64,000 bases of DNA, taken from assembly GCF_016405965.1 (NCBI RefSeq), contig NZ_JAEFCD010000013.1, positions 54,926-118,925 on the forward strand, written 5' to 3'. Both the position numbers and the translations under genes were made by a program. This document shows positions 19,072 through 28,256 of the stretch, one piece after another. The DNA comes from Alteromonas sp. IB21 (GTDB lineage: Bacteria; Pseudomonadota; Gammaproteobacteria; Enterobacterales; Alteromonadaceae). The notes under the pieces were generated by a model, which worked only from the letters and a program-made list of their open reading frames with translations, was not told the origin of the DNA and searched no databases. The first letter of the stretch is position 1; every line of letters starts with the position of its first letter.

Positions 19072-19305
19072 ATGATAGTTCCCATCGACGCGCTAGAAGC
19101 CGATACGCTGTACAGCTTGGCCGAATCTTTTGTTCTGCGCGAAGGAACCGACTATGGCGAAGAAGAAGTGTCTCTTGACGTTAAAGTCCATCAAGTCCTA
19201 GATAGACTTAAGTCAGGTGAGGCCGTATTAGTTTACTCAGAGCTTCATGAAAGCGTGGACATAAAGAGAAAAGAAGATATTCAGCCAAGTGATGAAACTG
19301 AATAA
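19072..19305 (+). CDS. yheU: YheU family protein
   Basis: A 77-residue acidic protein starting [29 protein letters not shown], the YheU signature. A good ribosome site, GAGGAG, precedes the ATG. It closes the yheS operon exactly as in E. coli. Function unknown. Confidence 0.93.
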   Translation: MIVPIDALEADTLYSLAESFVLREGTDYGEEEVSLDVKVHQVLDRLKSGEAVLVYSELHESVDIKRKEDIQPSDETE

Positions 19306-19329
19306 AAAAGCCGGGTCGAGCAACCCGGC
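19304..19329 (-). terminator. Terminator of the outer-membrane barrel gene
   Basis: GCCGGGT (19310-19316) pairs with ACCCGGC (19323-19329); on the minus strand the stem is followed by six T residues, which overlap the yheU stop on the other strand. The plus-strand side lacks a T-run. Confidence 0.85.
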
Positions 19330-19352
19330 AACCTTCCTGAGGAAAGGGAGGC

Positions 19353-19907
19353 TTAAAACGCGTATCGTGCAGTGACCTGCATAATATCCAAATCATCAAT
19401 AATGCGGTAATTCGCACCTACCGCCCATTGAGGGGTGATATAGTAGTTAGCGCCTACTCTGAATGTCGCCTCACCGTCGTCAACATCGTAGTAACCCACT
19501 TCACCCGCTAGCTCTACTTGCTCTGTAATCATTGAGCGAAGACCTGCGTTAATGCTGTAGCCTGTTTCGTCGTTTACGTCACCGTCAATGCGCTCTAAGT
19601 TTGCGCCAAAATATGCGTCGGTAGTGGCATTAACAGGTAAGCGATAGCCAGCGCCAAGGGTTAACATATCGAAGTCGAAGTTACCCTCTTCAAAAAAGCT
19701 GTATTCGCCGTTAAGGTACCAGTTGCTGTTTAAAAGGTATTTCCCGTTGATGGTCAACCCATCTGGCTCGAATGACTCATTGTCATCGAAGTCCATCTTA
19801 GTGTATCCACCTTCCACATAACGCCAGTCTGGCTTGTCAGCCATGGCTGAAAGAGGAAGTGTAGCTGCAGTCAGTGCCGCTGTAATAAGTGTGATTGTTT
19901 TGCGCAT
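19353..19907 (-). CDS. Small outer-membrane beta-barrel protein
   Basis: A 184-residue protein with a signal peptide (ITLITAALTAATLPLSAMA) and a mature part made of alternating aromatic/acidic strands such as YVEGGYTKMDF, YLNGEYSFF, LTLGAGYRLP and VGANYRII. It ends in ITARYAF-like VTARYAF, the C-terminal Phe used for BAM-dependent insertion. This fits an eight-strand OmpW/OmpA-like barrel. Ribosome site AAGGAG lies 9 bases before the ATG. Ligand or role unknown. Confidence 0.8.
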   Translation of the reverse strand: MRKTITLITAALTAATLPLSAMADKPDWRYVEGGYTKMDFDDNESFEPDGLTINGKYLLNSNWYLNGEYSFFEEGNFDFDMLTLGAGYRLPVNATTDAYFGANLERIDGDVNDETGYSINAGLRSMITEQVELAGEVGYYDVDDGEATFRVGANYYITPQWAVGANYRIIDDLDIMQVTARYAF

Positions 19908-19958
19908 GTGATAACTCCTTAAAATTTCAGCAGCCCGATTAACGTTGAAAAGTGTGTC

Positions 19959-19972
19959 TTAGCACGTGCTAA
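19959..19972. promoter_or_regulatory. 14-bp perfect palindrome, possible operator
   Basis: TTAGCACGTGCTAA is fully self-complementary and lies 52 bases upstream of the barrel gene start, where a regulator could block or activate transcription. The regulator is unknown. Confidence 0.4.
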
Positions 19973-20007
19973 AAGGACGCTACGAATTGCCGGGTTGATG
20001 AACACAT

Positions 20008-20023
20008 AAGTAAAATTTTACTT
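20008..20023. promoter_or_regulatory. 16-bp perfect palindrome, possible operator
   Basis: AAGTAAAATTTTACTT is fully self-complementary and about 100 bases upstream of the barrel gene start. With the palindrome 36 bases nearer the gene it could form a two-site control region. Confidence 0.4.
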
Positions 20024-20493
20024 TCGTGACATCGTTATGCTTTCCATAAAGACATCGTGTCAGATTTGATTATCAAGATGACGTTCACTAAACACTTTGC
20101 AAAGGGTTTGTTGCAAAGGGTTTGCCAACAGCTGAATGCAGCGCTATCCGTCTAGCATGTATTCTCCATAAGCTTCTAATTATAAACAGAAATATTTCTT
20201 GGTTTTTCGGGCTGTACGCCGCCGTTTTGTCTAGAAATACTGAGACGTTTTCCATTCTCTATGCATATTGGCATGAGGAACTGTCTCTAAAAAACAACAG
20301 TTATCCTTTTGAATAAGTCATCGGACGTTCTTACACACTGCTAATTAGCCCTGTCTTAAAATTAGATTTGTCGCAAGTTTTTGTAAGTAAAAGAAAAAAC
20401 ACACTGCTGGCGCACGCTTTATCGTGTTGGAACGCCTTTTGCTGATATGCCTACGAGTTATCCAATATTCACCTATGCCATTTCGGCACGGAA

Positions 20494-20523
20494 TTCGTGA
20501 TTACAAAAGCAGGTAATCACGAA
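20494..20523. promoter_or_regulatory. 11-bp inverted repeat upstream of opgG
   Basis: TTCGTGATTAC (20494-20504) and GTAATCACGAA (20513-20523) are perfect inverted arms around an 8-base spacer, ending about 144 bases before the opgG start. No T-run follows. It may be an operator or a hairpin in the opgGH leader. Confidence 0.35.
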
Positions 20524-20667
20524 GGTGAAAGGAAAGGAGTAGAGCACCTTTCTGAGCGTTAGCAGAAGTAACCATGTTGTTTTGTGCATTCATCCGTTGT
20601 GAAGAGACAAAACATACTTCTGTTTACCATCACCCGGATGACTATTCTTTTCAAAAGGAGAGGACAA

Positions 20668-22299
20668 ATGGCTAAGCCAGTTTTATTTTTCAACCAAGTT
20701 TCACAAAAGAGTGCAACGCATTCACGTAAACACGTGCTATCACGCATTCTTTTAGCGATGACCAGTGTTATCGCACTCGTTAATTTTCAGCAAGCCATGG
20801 CAATCGAGGTTAACGACAGCAATCAGCCTCAAAAAACATCACCGGTTTTACAGTCAATCATAGATGCTGCACGCGATTCTGCAACGCAAGGCTATGAGCA
20901 AGATGATCATGGGTTAAACAGTAAGTTAAAAGAGATAGATTACACCACATATCGTTCAATTCGCTTTAAGCCGGAACAGAGCCTATGGCACGGCGAGAAC
21001 GACTATGAACTTCAGTTTTTTCACCCTGGCTTTTTATATGAATACCCGGTCACTATTCACACCATAGGTGAAAGTAACAAGCCTGAACGCCTTGCGTTCA
21101 ATAGCGATATGTTTAACTACGAGGGGTCGGCATCGGGCTTAGATGGATTAACCGACGAAAAATCCGGTTTTGCGGGATTTCGCGTTCATTATCCGATTAA
21201 GAGCGAAGAATACAAAGATGAATTCGCGGTATTTTTAGGTGCGTCATACTTTCGCCTTGTGGGTAAAAATCAGGTCTATGGCATTTCAGCACGGGGTCTG
21301 GCTATAGATACAGCGTTGGCAAAAGGCGAGGAGTTCCCGCATTTTACCGAGTTTTGGGTTATCGAGCCTAGCGAAGGTAAGCCCATTACAATTTATGCAC
21401 GTCTTGAAAGCCCCTCAGTAGCAGGAGCATATAAATTTGTGATTCAGCCTGATATTGACACTAGTGTGAAAGTGGAGAGCTGGCTCTTTGCAAGAGACGA
21501 TGTGAGTAAGCTCGGTATTGCACCATTTACCAGTATGTTCTTGTATGGCGAGAACACTGAGAAGCGCCACGATGACTATCGCCCTGAAGTACACGATAGC
21601 GACGGCGTGCTTATGGTCACTCACGCAAATGAAGAGATTTGGCGCCCGCTTACTAACCCTGCTCGTCTGCAGGTTACCTCGTTAAGTGATGCAAATCCCA
21701 AGGGATTCGGCATGCTTCAACGCGATGGTGAATGGGATAATTATCTAGATGCCGAGGCCAATTATCATCTACGTCCGGGCCTTTGGGTAACACCAGAAGC
21801 AGGTTTTGAAAAAGGCCGGTTGGAGGTGGTAGAAATTCCTACTAAATCTGAGATACACGATAATATTGTGGCGTTTTGGACCCCTGAAAAGCCATTCCAA
21901 TCGGGTGAATCCCTTTATTTCGCGTATGAATTGAAGACCGTAGAGCAAAATCCATTTGTAAGTGAACTTGCATCCGTAGTACGCTCCCGTCAGGGTAAAG
22001 CTGTGTTACCGGGCGACGAGTTCAAAAACGACAGTCTAAGTACCACCAGGCAGTTCAGTGTAGATTTCAGCGCTCCTCCTTCGATTTCCTTTGATGACGA
22101 GTCAATGAAACTTATCGTGCAGGGCACCAACGGCGCAATTTCAAAGCAGCGTCTTTATCCTGTTGCTGATGGTCAAGAATGGCGTGCCACGTTCTTCGTA
22201 AAACCTAAAGAGAAACAAACCGTTGATATGCGTGCTTACATCGAGCGCGACGGTAAACGTGTGAGCGAGGTTTGGAATTATGTCTATCAACCAAAATAA
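20668..22299 (+). CDS. opgG: Glucan biosynthesis protein G (OpgG/MdoG)
   Basis: Periplasmic protein that shapes osmoregulated periplasmic glucans, probably by adding branches to the beta-1,2 backbone. A long signal peptide ending AMA (about residues 20-45) precedes the MdoG domain, recognisable by YRSIRFKPEQSLW, GFAGFRVHYPI, FAVFLGASYFR and FWVIEPSEGKPITIYARLES. The start at 20668 follows a clear AAGGAGAGG site; the frame runs further up but without a ribosome site. It is 543 residues, near the usual length. Its 3' end overlaps opgH by 20 bases. Confidence 0.95.
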   Translation: MAKPVLFFNQVSQKSATHSRKHVLSRILLAMTSVIALVNFQQAMAIEVNDSNQPQKTSPVLQSIIDAARDSATQGYEQDDHGLNSKLKEIDYTTYRSIRFKPEQSLWHGENDYELQFFHPGFLYEYPVTIHTIGESNKPERLAFNSDMFNYEGSASGLDGLTDEKSGFAGFRVHYPIKSEEYKDEFAVFLGASYFRLVGKNQVYGISARGLAIDTALAKGEEFPHFTEFWVIEPSEGKPITIYARLESPSVAGAYKFVIQPDIDTSVKVESWLFARDDVSKLGIAPFTSMFLYGENTEKRHDDYRPEVHDSDGVLMVTHANEEIWRPLTNPARLQVTSLSDANPKGFGMLQRDGEWDNYLDAEANYHLRPGLWVTPEAGFEKGRLEVVEIPTKSEIHDNIVAFWTPEKPFQSGESLYFAYELKTVEQNPFVSELASVVRSRQGKAVLPGDEFKNDSLSTTRQFSVDFSAPPSISFDDESMKLIVQGTNGAISKQRLYPVADGQEWRATFFVKPKEKQTVDMRAYIERDGKRVSEVWNYVYQPK

Positions 22300-24271
22300 C
22301 TCCGTGAATACATTATCTAACGAGGCTAAAGCCGTACCTCAAGTTAAAGGTGACAGCGCAGCACGTCAGTCACATTTCATCTTAAAAGGAGAGCATATGC
22401 GTTTGTTTATCATGGCAATGCTAGTTATTCCAAGTACGGCGCTGGCCGGTTGGAGTTTGTACGAAATATTCTTACCTAATGGGCTGACTAATTTAGAAAT
22501 TGCGCAGTTAGGCTTAGGGCTTACCTTATTTGCGTGGCTATGTATGGCATTTTGGACCGGTATCATCGGTTTCTTTCTACAGCTTTTTAATATCGATCCG
22601 CTTAGCTTACGGAAAAAACAAGCGCAGCCTAGTGCTAATCTGCCACTTACGCAGAAGCACGCTATCGTAATGCCGGTATATAACGAAGATACCCGTCGTA
22701 TTATGGTGGGTTTTGAGGCATGTATTCGCGAGTTAATGGAAAGCAATAATCGCGATAAGTTCGATTTTTACATGCTTAGTGATACCCGTGATATGGAAAA
22801 AGCCGATGCTGAACTTCGCGCTTTTACCCGCTTAAAGAAACGCTTAGGTGCGTTCTCAAGTCAGGTTTTTTATCGTCGCCGCGAGCAAAATCTTCATAGA
22901 AAAGTGGGCAATCTAAAGGAGTTTTGCGAACGTTGGGGGGCTAATTACGAGTCAATGATTGTACTTGACGCGGACAGCGTTATGACCGGAGAACGGATGC
23001 AAGATCTTGCTCGTCGTATAGAACAAAATCCAGATACCGCGCTTGTGCAAACTATTCCAATGCCAGTGCGCCAGAACACATTTTTTGGTCGCTTTGTACA
23101 GTTTGCGGCCCATTTATATAGCCCAATGCTTGCCACTGGATTGTCTTTCTGGCAAACCGATAGCGCTAACTATTGGGGGCACAATGCCATCATTCGTATT
23201 GCGCCTTTTATGCAGCATTGTGGGCTTCCTACGCTTGAAGGGCGAGCCCCATTTGGTGGCGAAATATTAAGTCATGACTTTGTTGAGGCGGCTTTACTGC
23301 GCCGTGCTGGGTGGCAAGCTTACTTGCTTACAGATACAACAGGCAGCTACGAAGAAGTACCCAGCAATATTGTTGATTATGCCATTCGCGACCGCCGCTG
23401 GGTGCAGGGCAATATACAGCATTTGGGTCTACTTAATGTGAAAGGCCTAAAAATGGCGAATCGTCTGCACTTTTTATTTGGTGCTTTCGCTTATATTTCT
23501 TCACTCATTCTATTTTGCATGTTGGCGCTAGGCACGGCCGATGCGTTAATTCGTGCAACGTCAGTACCTGAATTTTTCGTGTCTGAGTATCAACTTTTTC
23601 CAAGCTGGCAAGTGGCTCGTCAAGATATGATGATGGTGACGATGTGGGGAACCGCAGCACTTCTCTTTTTACCGAAAGTGCTAGGTATTGCATTAGCGTT
23701 AATAAAGCGTCGCAGTGAGTTTGGCGGTGCGTGGTCATTGCTCAAAGGCGCCGTTGTTGAACTAGCTATGGCTGTGCTTATTGCTCCTCTTATGATGTTT
23801 TACCACAGCTATTTTGTGATCAGCGTTTTTGTTGGTCATTCTGTCAAATGGGAAGCGCAAGAGCGTGAAGGACGTAAGGTGCCTTGGAGCGTTGCTATTA
23901 AACATACGCAAATTATGAGTTGCCTTGCGGTAGCGTGGGGAGTAACCACATTCTACTTTACGCCTTCGCTATTTATGTGGCTGCTACCAGTGTTAGTTGG
24001 CATGGTATTGGCCGCGCCAGTTATTCGTTTAACAAGCAGTGACAAGCTAGGAGTCATCATGCGTAAGTGGGGGGTATTTGTTATCGACCAAGAGGTTTAC
24101 GAGTGCAAAGCCCTTAAGCGTTTACGTGTAGCAATGCACTATTTTGCCATCACACAGCATAAAGCAGAGGTGCCCACACTACCAGATAACGCATGGCAAA
24201 GTATGCCGGTACAGGCGCTTAGTGAAAAGCCTTTACCTATGCGTTATAGATTACCCAATAGCGCCCACTAA
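22280..24271 (+). CDS. opgH: Glucan biosynthesis glucosyltransferase H (OpgH/MdoH)
   Basis: Inner-membrane GT2 glycosyltransferase that polymerises UDP-glucose into the periplasmic glucan backbone and exports it. Two membrane helices near residues 40-60 and 70-105 are followed by the cytoplasmic catalytic domain, with MPVYNED, MLSDTRD, VLDADSVM and the RDRRWVQGN acceptor motif. At least five more helices follow (about 390-590). At 663 residues it lacks much of the long N-terminal extension of the E. coli protein. It is coupled to opgG by a 20-base overlap. Confidence 0.95.
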   Translation: MSINQNNSVNTLSNEAKAVPQVKGDSAARQSHFILKGEHMRLFIMAMLVIPSTALAGWSLYEIFLPNGLTNLEIAQLGLGLTLFAWLCMAFWTGIIGFFLQLFNIDPLSLRKKQAQPSANLPLTQKHAIVMPVYNEDTRRIMVGFEACIRELMESNNRDKFDFYMLSDTRDMEKADAELRAFTRLKKRLGAFSSQVFYRRREQNLHRKVGNLKEFCERWGANYESMIVLDADSVMTGERMQDLARRIEQNPDTALVQTIPMPVRQNTFFGRFVQFAAHLYSPMLATGLSFWQTDSANYWGHNAIIRIAPFMQHCGLPTLEGRAPFGGEILSHDFVEAALLRRAGWQAYLLTDTTGSYEEVPSNIVDYAIRDRRWVQGNIQHLGLLNVKGLKMANRLHFLFGAFAYISSLILFCMLALGTADALIRATSVPEFFVSEYQLFPSWQVARQDMMMVTMWGTAALLFLPKVLGIALALIKRRSEFGGAWSLLKGAVVELAMAVLIAPLMMFYHSYFVISVFVGHSVKWEAQEREGRKVPWSVAIKHTQIMSCLAVAWGVTTFYFTPSLFMWLLPVLVGMVLAAPVIRLTSSDKLGVIMRKWGVFVIDQEVYECKALKRLRVAMHYFAITQHKAEVPTLPDNAWQSMPVQALSEKPLPMRYRLPNSAH

Positions 24272-24291
24272 GTGTTGAATAATACAAGCAT

Positions 24292-24321
24292 AAAAAAACC
24301 GCACTCCATGTGCGGTTTTTT
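24292..24321 (+). terminator. Terminator of opgGH (bidirectional)
   Basis: A-run and ACCGCAC, loop TCCAT, then GTGCGG with six T residues (24316-24321). The A-run before the stem gives a T-tract on the other strand, so it may also stop the convergent yceI-like gene. Confidence 0.92.
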
Positions 24322-24397
24322 ATGTGTTGGGTATCAACAACTTTAACTAAAAGTGGTGCAAGCAAAAGCTGGGTTTCTTCCCCTATTTGCCAACCTA

Positions 24398-24982
24398 TTA
24401 CTGTTCAAAAGTTACTGAAAAAGTCACAGGAACCGTTGTTGTGATGCTTTTGAGGCCAGCAATTTTTTGAAGTGCTGCTACACCCTCAGCCAGTCCGAAA
24501 GACTCTGCTTTGATTAGCGTTGGTGCGGTAGTTGATACCGTTAGTAAATCATCACTGACCTTACTCGCCTGCACAGAGAATGACGTAGGTACAGCTTGTC
24601 CGTGTAACGTTAGTATACCGTCTACCTTTCCATTAACCACATCACCAGTCTGAAGGCTCATCATTGATTCAGGTAGGTTTGCTTCAAACGTTGCTTGTGC
24701 AAATTTCGTTACGTTAAACAGCATCTCCTGCATTCGTTCGTTACGAATATCAATTGCTGTATTAACCGACGACAAGTCCACCGCAACGTTGAGTTTACCG
24801 CTATCAGACAACGAACCTTCGAAGCTATCAAATTTATGAATTTCTGTAACTTGCGCGTTTTTCGTTGATAAAAAGTGCAGCACACTGGTTTCACCGTCAA
24901 TTGTCCAATCGGCTGCAGCAGGGAATACTAGCCCACAAGTCAGCAATGCTGCCGATAACGTGCGAATACGTGTAATCATCAT
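24398..24982 (-). CDS. YceI family periplasmic lipocalin-like protein
   Basis: A 194-residue exported protein: signal peptide ending PAAA, then the YceI beta-barrel with WTIDGETSVLHFLSTKNAQVTEIHKFDSF-type opening strands and the LSSVNTAIDIRNERMQEMLF segment. YceI-like proteins bind long-chain isoprenoids or amphiphiles; the ligand here is not known. Ribosome site AGAAGGAG precedes the ATG. It is monocistronic. Confidence 0.88.
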   Translation of the reverse strand: MMITRIRTLSAALLTCGLVFPAAADWTIDGETSVLHFLSTKNAQVTEIHKFDSFEGSLSDSGKLNVAVDLSSVNTAIDIRNERMQEMLFNVTKFAQATFEANLPESMMSLQTGDVVNGKVDGILTLHGQAVPTSFSVQASKVSDDLLTVSTTAPTLIKAESFGLAEGVAALQKIAGLKSITTTVPVTFSVTFEQ

Positions 24983-25108
24983 AGGTTACTCCTTCTACTA
25001 TTGGGTTCCATCTGGCTTGATTTAACCACGACCAGAGTAATGAGGCCCAGCAACATTACCACGCTATTATACGTAGGTTAGCACGCTGCGCTATCAGTTT
25101 GATACGCG

Positions 25109-25954
25109 TTAATGCCGATGCGGGTTTACAAAATCATTATACTGGACAACGTCTTGCCATGGCACCCGTTGATCGCCCATTACCACAAAATCTGGGTTCT
25201 CTAGCGAATGACGTTGGTTATAGGTGAGAGGTTCAAAATTTGCCGCTGCAATACTGCCGCCTGCTTCAGAAACAATGCACTGAGAAGCCCCTGTGTCCCA
25301 TTCGCCAGTAATGCCAATACGCATAAACACGTCGGCTTTACCTTCTGCGATAAAGCACGCTTTCAGCGAACAACTTCCAAGGGGAAGGGTTTGATATACC
25401 CGTTTCGCGCACATTCTACTTAGCACTTTTTCTCGCGACTGACGACGACTGATAGCGATCATAACAACGCTATTTTTAGGGTCGTCTAATTTACGTACTT
25501 TAATAGGGTGATCACCATCTGGCGATAACTTAAATGCGCCCTTGCCTTTTTGAGCGTAATACAGTGATTGCCCGGGAGGCCAAAATATAACGCCAATGGT
25601 TGGTTCGTTATTTTCAATTAAGGCAATATTTACGGCAAAGTCGCCGCTTCGTGCAATAAACTCTTGCGTGCCATCGATGGGGTCTATGAGCCAATAGCGC
25701 GGCCAATGCTTTCGCTCTTCTAAACTTGCGTGTTTATTTTCTTCAGAAAGAATGGGGATATCAGGCGTAGCGGCTTTTAAGCGCTTGTTAATGATATCGT
25801 TTGCCAAGTAGTCTGCGCTGGTGACAGGGGATTCGTCTTCTTTCTGGTAAGCGTCAAAGTCACCTTTGTCGTACACTTCTAATACGGCTTCGCCAGCTTC
25901 AACGGCAATTTTTTTGGCAAGTTCTAGTAGGTCGGCATGGGCGTCATCGGGCAT
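25109..25954 (-). CDS. cysQ: 3'(2'),5'-bisphosphate nucleotidase CysQ
   Basis: Magnesium-dependent phosphatase that turns PAP into AMP, clearing an inhibitor produced by sulfate assimilation. The inositol-monophosphatase fold motifs are present: SEEN (metal), LIDPIDGTQEF and WDTGASQCIV. Length 281 is slightly above typical owing to a short C-terminal tail. It starts 3 bases after nudE and shares its operon. Confidence 0.92.
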   Translation of the reverse strand: MPDDAHADLLELAKKIAVEAGEAVLEVYDKGDFDAYQKEDESPVTSADYLANDIINKRLKAATPDIPILSEENKHASLEERKHWPRYWLIDPIDGTQEFIARSGDFAVNIALIENNEPTIGVIFWPPGQSLYYAQKGKGAFKLSPDGDHPIKVRKLDDPKNSVVMIAISRRQSREKVLSRMCAKRVYQTLPLGSCSLKACFIAEGKADVFMRIGITGEWDTGASQCIVSEAGGSIAAANFEPLTYNQRHSLENPDFVVMGDQRVPWQDVVQYNDFVNPHRH

Positions 25955-25957
25955 AGT

Positions 25958-26521
25958 TTATTGTTCCTTAAACCACTTTTGAGCTAAAAACAGCGCAGCT
26001 ATGCAGCGTGCTTCTATAAAGTCTTCTCTAGCAAGTAAAGCATCTGCTTCATCTAAAGGCCAATGAATCACCTCAAGAGGTTCAGGCTCATCACCTTCTA
26101 GTTGCTTGGGATACAAGTCGCGGGCCAACACGATGGTCATATGGGCGTTAAAAAAAGTTGGTGCCATACTTACTTTGTGAAGTTCAATAAGGTCGTTGGC
26201 GGCGAAGCCTGCTTCTTCTTGGAGCTCGCGATTAGCTGCTTCAATGGCGGTCTCGCCCGGGTCAATGAGACCTTTTGGAAAACCAAGTTGATACGAGTGT
26301 GTTCCAGCGGCATATTCGCGAATTAACACCATGGTGTTTTCATCTAGCATAGGCACAATCATTACCGCGCCCCGGTTACCCCCAGCCATGCGCTCAAATT
26401 CACGGGTGGCGCCATTAGAAAACTCAAGGTCTAGGCGCTCTACCCTGAAGAGTTTACTTTGGGCAACGATTTCACGAGAATGAATGTGTGGTAACGGTTT
26501 GTTCGGATCAATTTTCGGCAT
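25958..26521 (-). CDS. nudE: ADP-compounds hydrolase NudE
   Basis: Nudix hydrolase acting on ADP-ribose, Ap3A and NADH. The complete Nudix box starts GLIDPGETAIEAANRELQEE and continues AGF, fitting GX5EX7REUXEEXGU. The 187-residue length equals that of E. coli NudE. It is divergent from yrfG, a pairing kept close in E. coli, and co-transcribed with cysQ. Confidence 0.94.
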   Translation of the reverse strand: MPKIDPNKPLPHIHSREIVAQSKLFRVERLDLEFSNGATREFERMAGGNRGAVMIVPMLDENTMVLIREYAAGTHSYQLGFPKGLIDPGETAIEAANRELQEEAGFAANDLIELHKVSMAPTFFNAHMTIVLARDLYPKQLEGDEPEPLEVIHWPLDEADALLAREDFIEARCIAALFLAQKWFKEQ

Positions 26522-26592
26522 GTCTCTCGCTACAACTTTGTTATCATACTTGTATACAATTTATTAGCTTACTTCATTATAAGGAAAATCGC

Positions 26593-27306
26593 TTGCCCTT
26601 TCTGCCCTGGAATGAAATAGATACTGTACTACTCGATATGGATGGAACCCTGTTGGACCTCCATTATGATAATCAGTTCTGGCTGCACCATTTACCCAAG
26701 CGTTTAGCGGAATTGCGAGGCATTTCAGAAGCACAAAGCCAACAGGAAATGTCAGAGCGTTATGAAGCAGTGTTTGGTCAAATACAGTGGTATTGCTTAG
26801 ATTATTGGGCCGAGTCACTGGCTTTAGACTTAGAAAATGAATTTATGCCGCTGAAACGGGAGCTTGCTCATTTGCTTGCGCTTCGAGAGGATACCATCCC
26901 ATTTCTAGATGCGCTGCATGCGTCGGGTAGAGAAGTCGTGCTTGTTACCAATGCGCACCCCAATAGCTTGGCGCTTAAAATCGAACATACTCAGCTTGAC
27001 GATCACATCGATAATTTGATTTCGACCCATGAGTTTGGCGTTACCAAAGAGTCACAGTTGTTGTGGGAACGTTTACAAAAGCGGGTGAAATTTGACGCCA
27101 ACAGAACGTTGTTTGTCGATGATTCACTGCCAATATTGAATGCGGCAAAAACCTACGGAATTAAACATTTATTAGCCGTTGATAATCCCGACAGCACACT
27201 GCCAAACAGGAATATTAGTGAATTTCCAGCGGTGCGCGACTATCGTTTGATGCTTGAAGATATCGAAGCAAATCCAGTGAGTAATGCTGCAAAAAAACGT
27301 TTTTAA
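26593..27306 (+). CDS. yrfG: GMP/IMP nucleotidase YrfG
   Basis: HAD-superfamily 5'-nucleotidase for purine monophosphates. Motif I is DMDGTLLDLHYD, motif II is in LVTNAHP, and the C-terminal acidic motif is FVDDSLPIL. I choose TTG at 26593 with AAGGA eight bases upstream, giving LPFLPWNEIDTVLLD at the N-terminus; the longer frame from 26488 would overlap nudE and adds an unlike sequence. The result, 237 residues, is close to E. coli YrfG. Confidence 0.88.
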   Translation: MPFLPWNEIDTVLLDMDGTLLDLHYDNQFWLHHLPKRLAELRGISEAQSQQEMSERYEAVFGQIQWYCLDYWAESLALDLENEFMPLKRELAHLLALREDTIPFLDALHASGREVVLVTNAHPNSLALKIEHTQLDDHIDNLISTHEFGVTKESQLLWERLQKRVKFDANRTLFVDDSLPILNAAKTYGIKHLLAVDNPDSTLPNRNISEFPAVRDYRLMLEDIEANPVSNAAKKRF

Positions 27307-27319
27307 AGGACGAAAGTAA

Positions 27320-27865
27320 ATGGTCTCCGATACAATTTATGTTGGCTCAATAAACCCTGTTAAGATTAATGCTGCATTAAATACCCTATCTGACACCCTA
27401 GAACATGACTTCGATGCGCAAGGTATGGCAGTTCCAAGTGGCGTGCCAGACCAGCCAATGAGCGAGGACGAAACCCGTTTGGGGGCAATAAATCGGGTTA
27501 AAGCTATGCTAGCTCATCACCAAGGTGGGCTGACTGACGCCTGGTATGTGGCGATAGAAGGGGGAGTGGATGTTTTTGAAGATGGCCCAGCGACATTTGC
27601 TTATGTGGCTATATACCATGAGGGTCATTGGTCAGTAACAAGAAGTGCCAGTTTACCCCTTCCCGTAAGTGTTTATCAGGCGCTTCAGCGAGGCGAAGAG
27701 CTAGGGCCGGTAATGGACAAACTCTTTGATATGACGAATGTTAAGCAAAAGGGCGGCGCGATCGGTCTGCTTACGTTGAATCACGCCACACGGCAAAGTG
27801 TGTATGAAGTTGCGTTAACCTTGGCTATGGCTAAGTTTCACTTCCCCGATCTCTACACCGATTAG
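27320..27865 (+). CDS. yjjX: Inosine/xanthosine triphosphatase (YjjX)
   Basis: House-cleaning phosphatase that removes non-canonical purine nucleoside triphosphates such as ITP and XTP. The start VGSINPVKINAAL is the YjjX substrate loop; GVPDQPMSEDETRLGAINR and YVAIEGGVD complete the family signature. Length 181 is typical. It is 13 bases after yrfG, also a purine nucleotide phosphatase, suggesting a functional operon. Confidence 0.93.
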   Translation: MVSDTIYVGSINPVKINAALNTLSDTLEHDFDAQGMAVPSGVPDQPMSEDETRLGAINRVKAMLAHHQGGLTDAWYVAIEGGVDVFEDGPATFAYVAIYHEGHWSVTRSASLPLPVSVYQALQRGEELGPVMDKLFDMTNVKQKGGAIGLLTLNHATRQSVYEVALTLAMAKFHFPDLYTD

Positions 27866-28256
27866 TCGCGCCGCCATAACTTCGTTATGCTAGTGCCATC
27901 TTCAAGTTAAGCACTAAGCGCTCACAAAGGATGATGATTTACTGTGAGCCTTAGTCGAAATATTTGACTAACTTACCTTGTTATACCAGACCGTGTAGAT
28001 AATCCCACATTCAGCGAGACTTAACATGTTCGCAATCGCGTCGTGTTACCGCAGGTATTGATACTAATATCGTCTACTGCGTTGCTCTGAAATCTTTACC
28101 GCGTTAAGTAATCTTTTCTGATCTACGGCGTTATTTTTTTATCATCAGTTTGCTTTTATCTTTGCAAGGCATTGAATTAAGTTGAAAATAATTCAATTGT
28201 CACCTTGGCTTTCTAGTTGCACCACTCTCATTCCAAAAGGATTAAGGAGAGTGACA
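27866..28256. other. Intergenic region upstream of the aldehyde dehydrogenase gene
   Basis: About 390 bases with no credible gene. Close behind yjjX is a small hairpin, CATAAC-TTC-GTTATG (27875-27889), without a T-tract. Further on GCTCACA and TGTGAGC form a loose inverted repeat. The 3' part carries the dyad at 28171-28197. Confidence 0.45.
28171..28197. promoter_or_regulatory. 9-bp dyad upstream of the aldehyde dehydrogenase gene
   Basis: ATTGAATTA (28171-28179) and TAATTCAAT (28189-28197) are perfect inverted arms with a 9-base spacer, ending 59 bases before the chosen start. The geometry fits an operator for a dimeric regulator. Confidence 0.4.

Larger units (their letters stand above)
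19908..20667. other. Long divergent intergenic region between the barrel gene and opgG
   Basis: About 760 bases with no convincing gene; a 64-codon frame at 20122-20316 has unlikely composition. It contains two perfect palindromes near the barrel gene, a 14-base tandem duplication of TTGCAAAGGGTTTG at 20097-20110 and 20111-20124, and an 11-bp hairpin upstream of opgG. It probably holds both divergent promoters with extended regulation. Confidence 0.5.

Noticed and set aside
20122..20316. 64-codon plus-strand frame in the opgG upstream region
   Set aside because: No ribosome site, poor codon composition, and it lies in an A/T-rich regulatory stretch.
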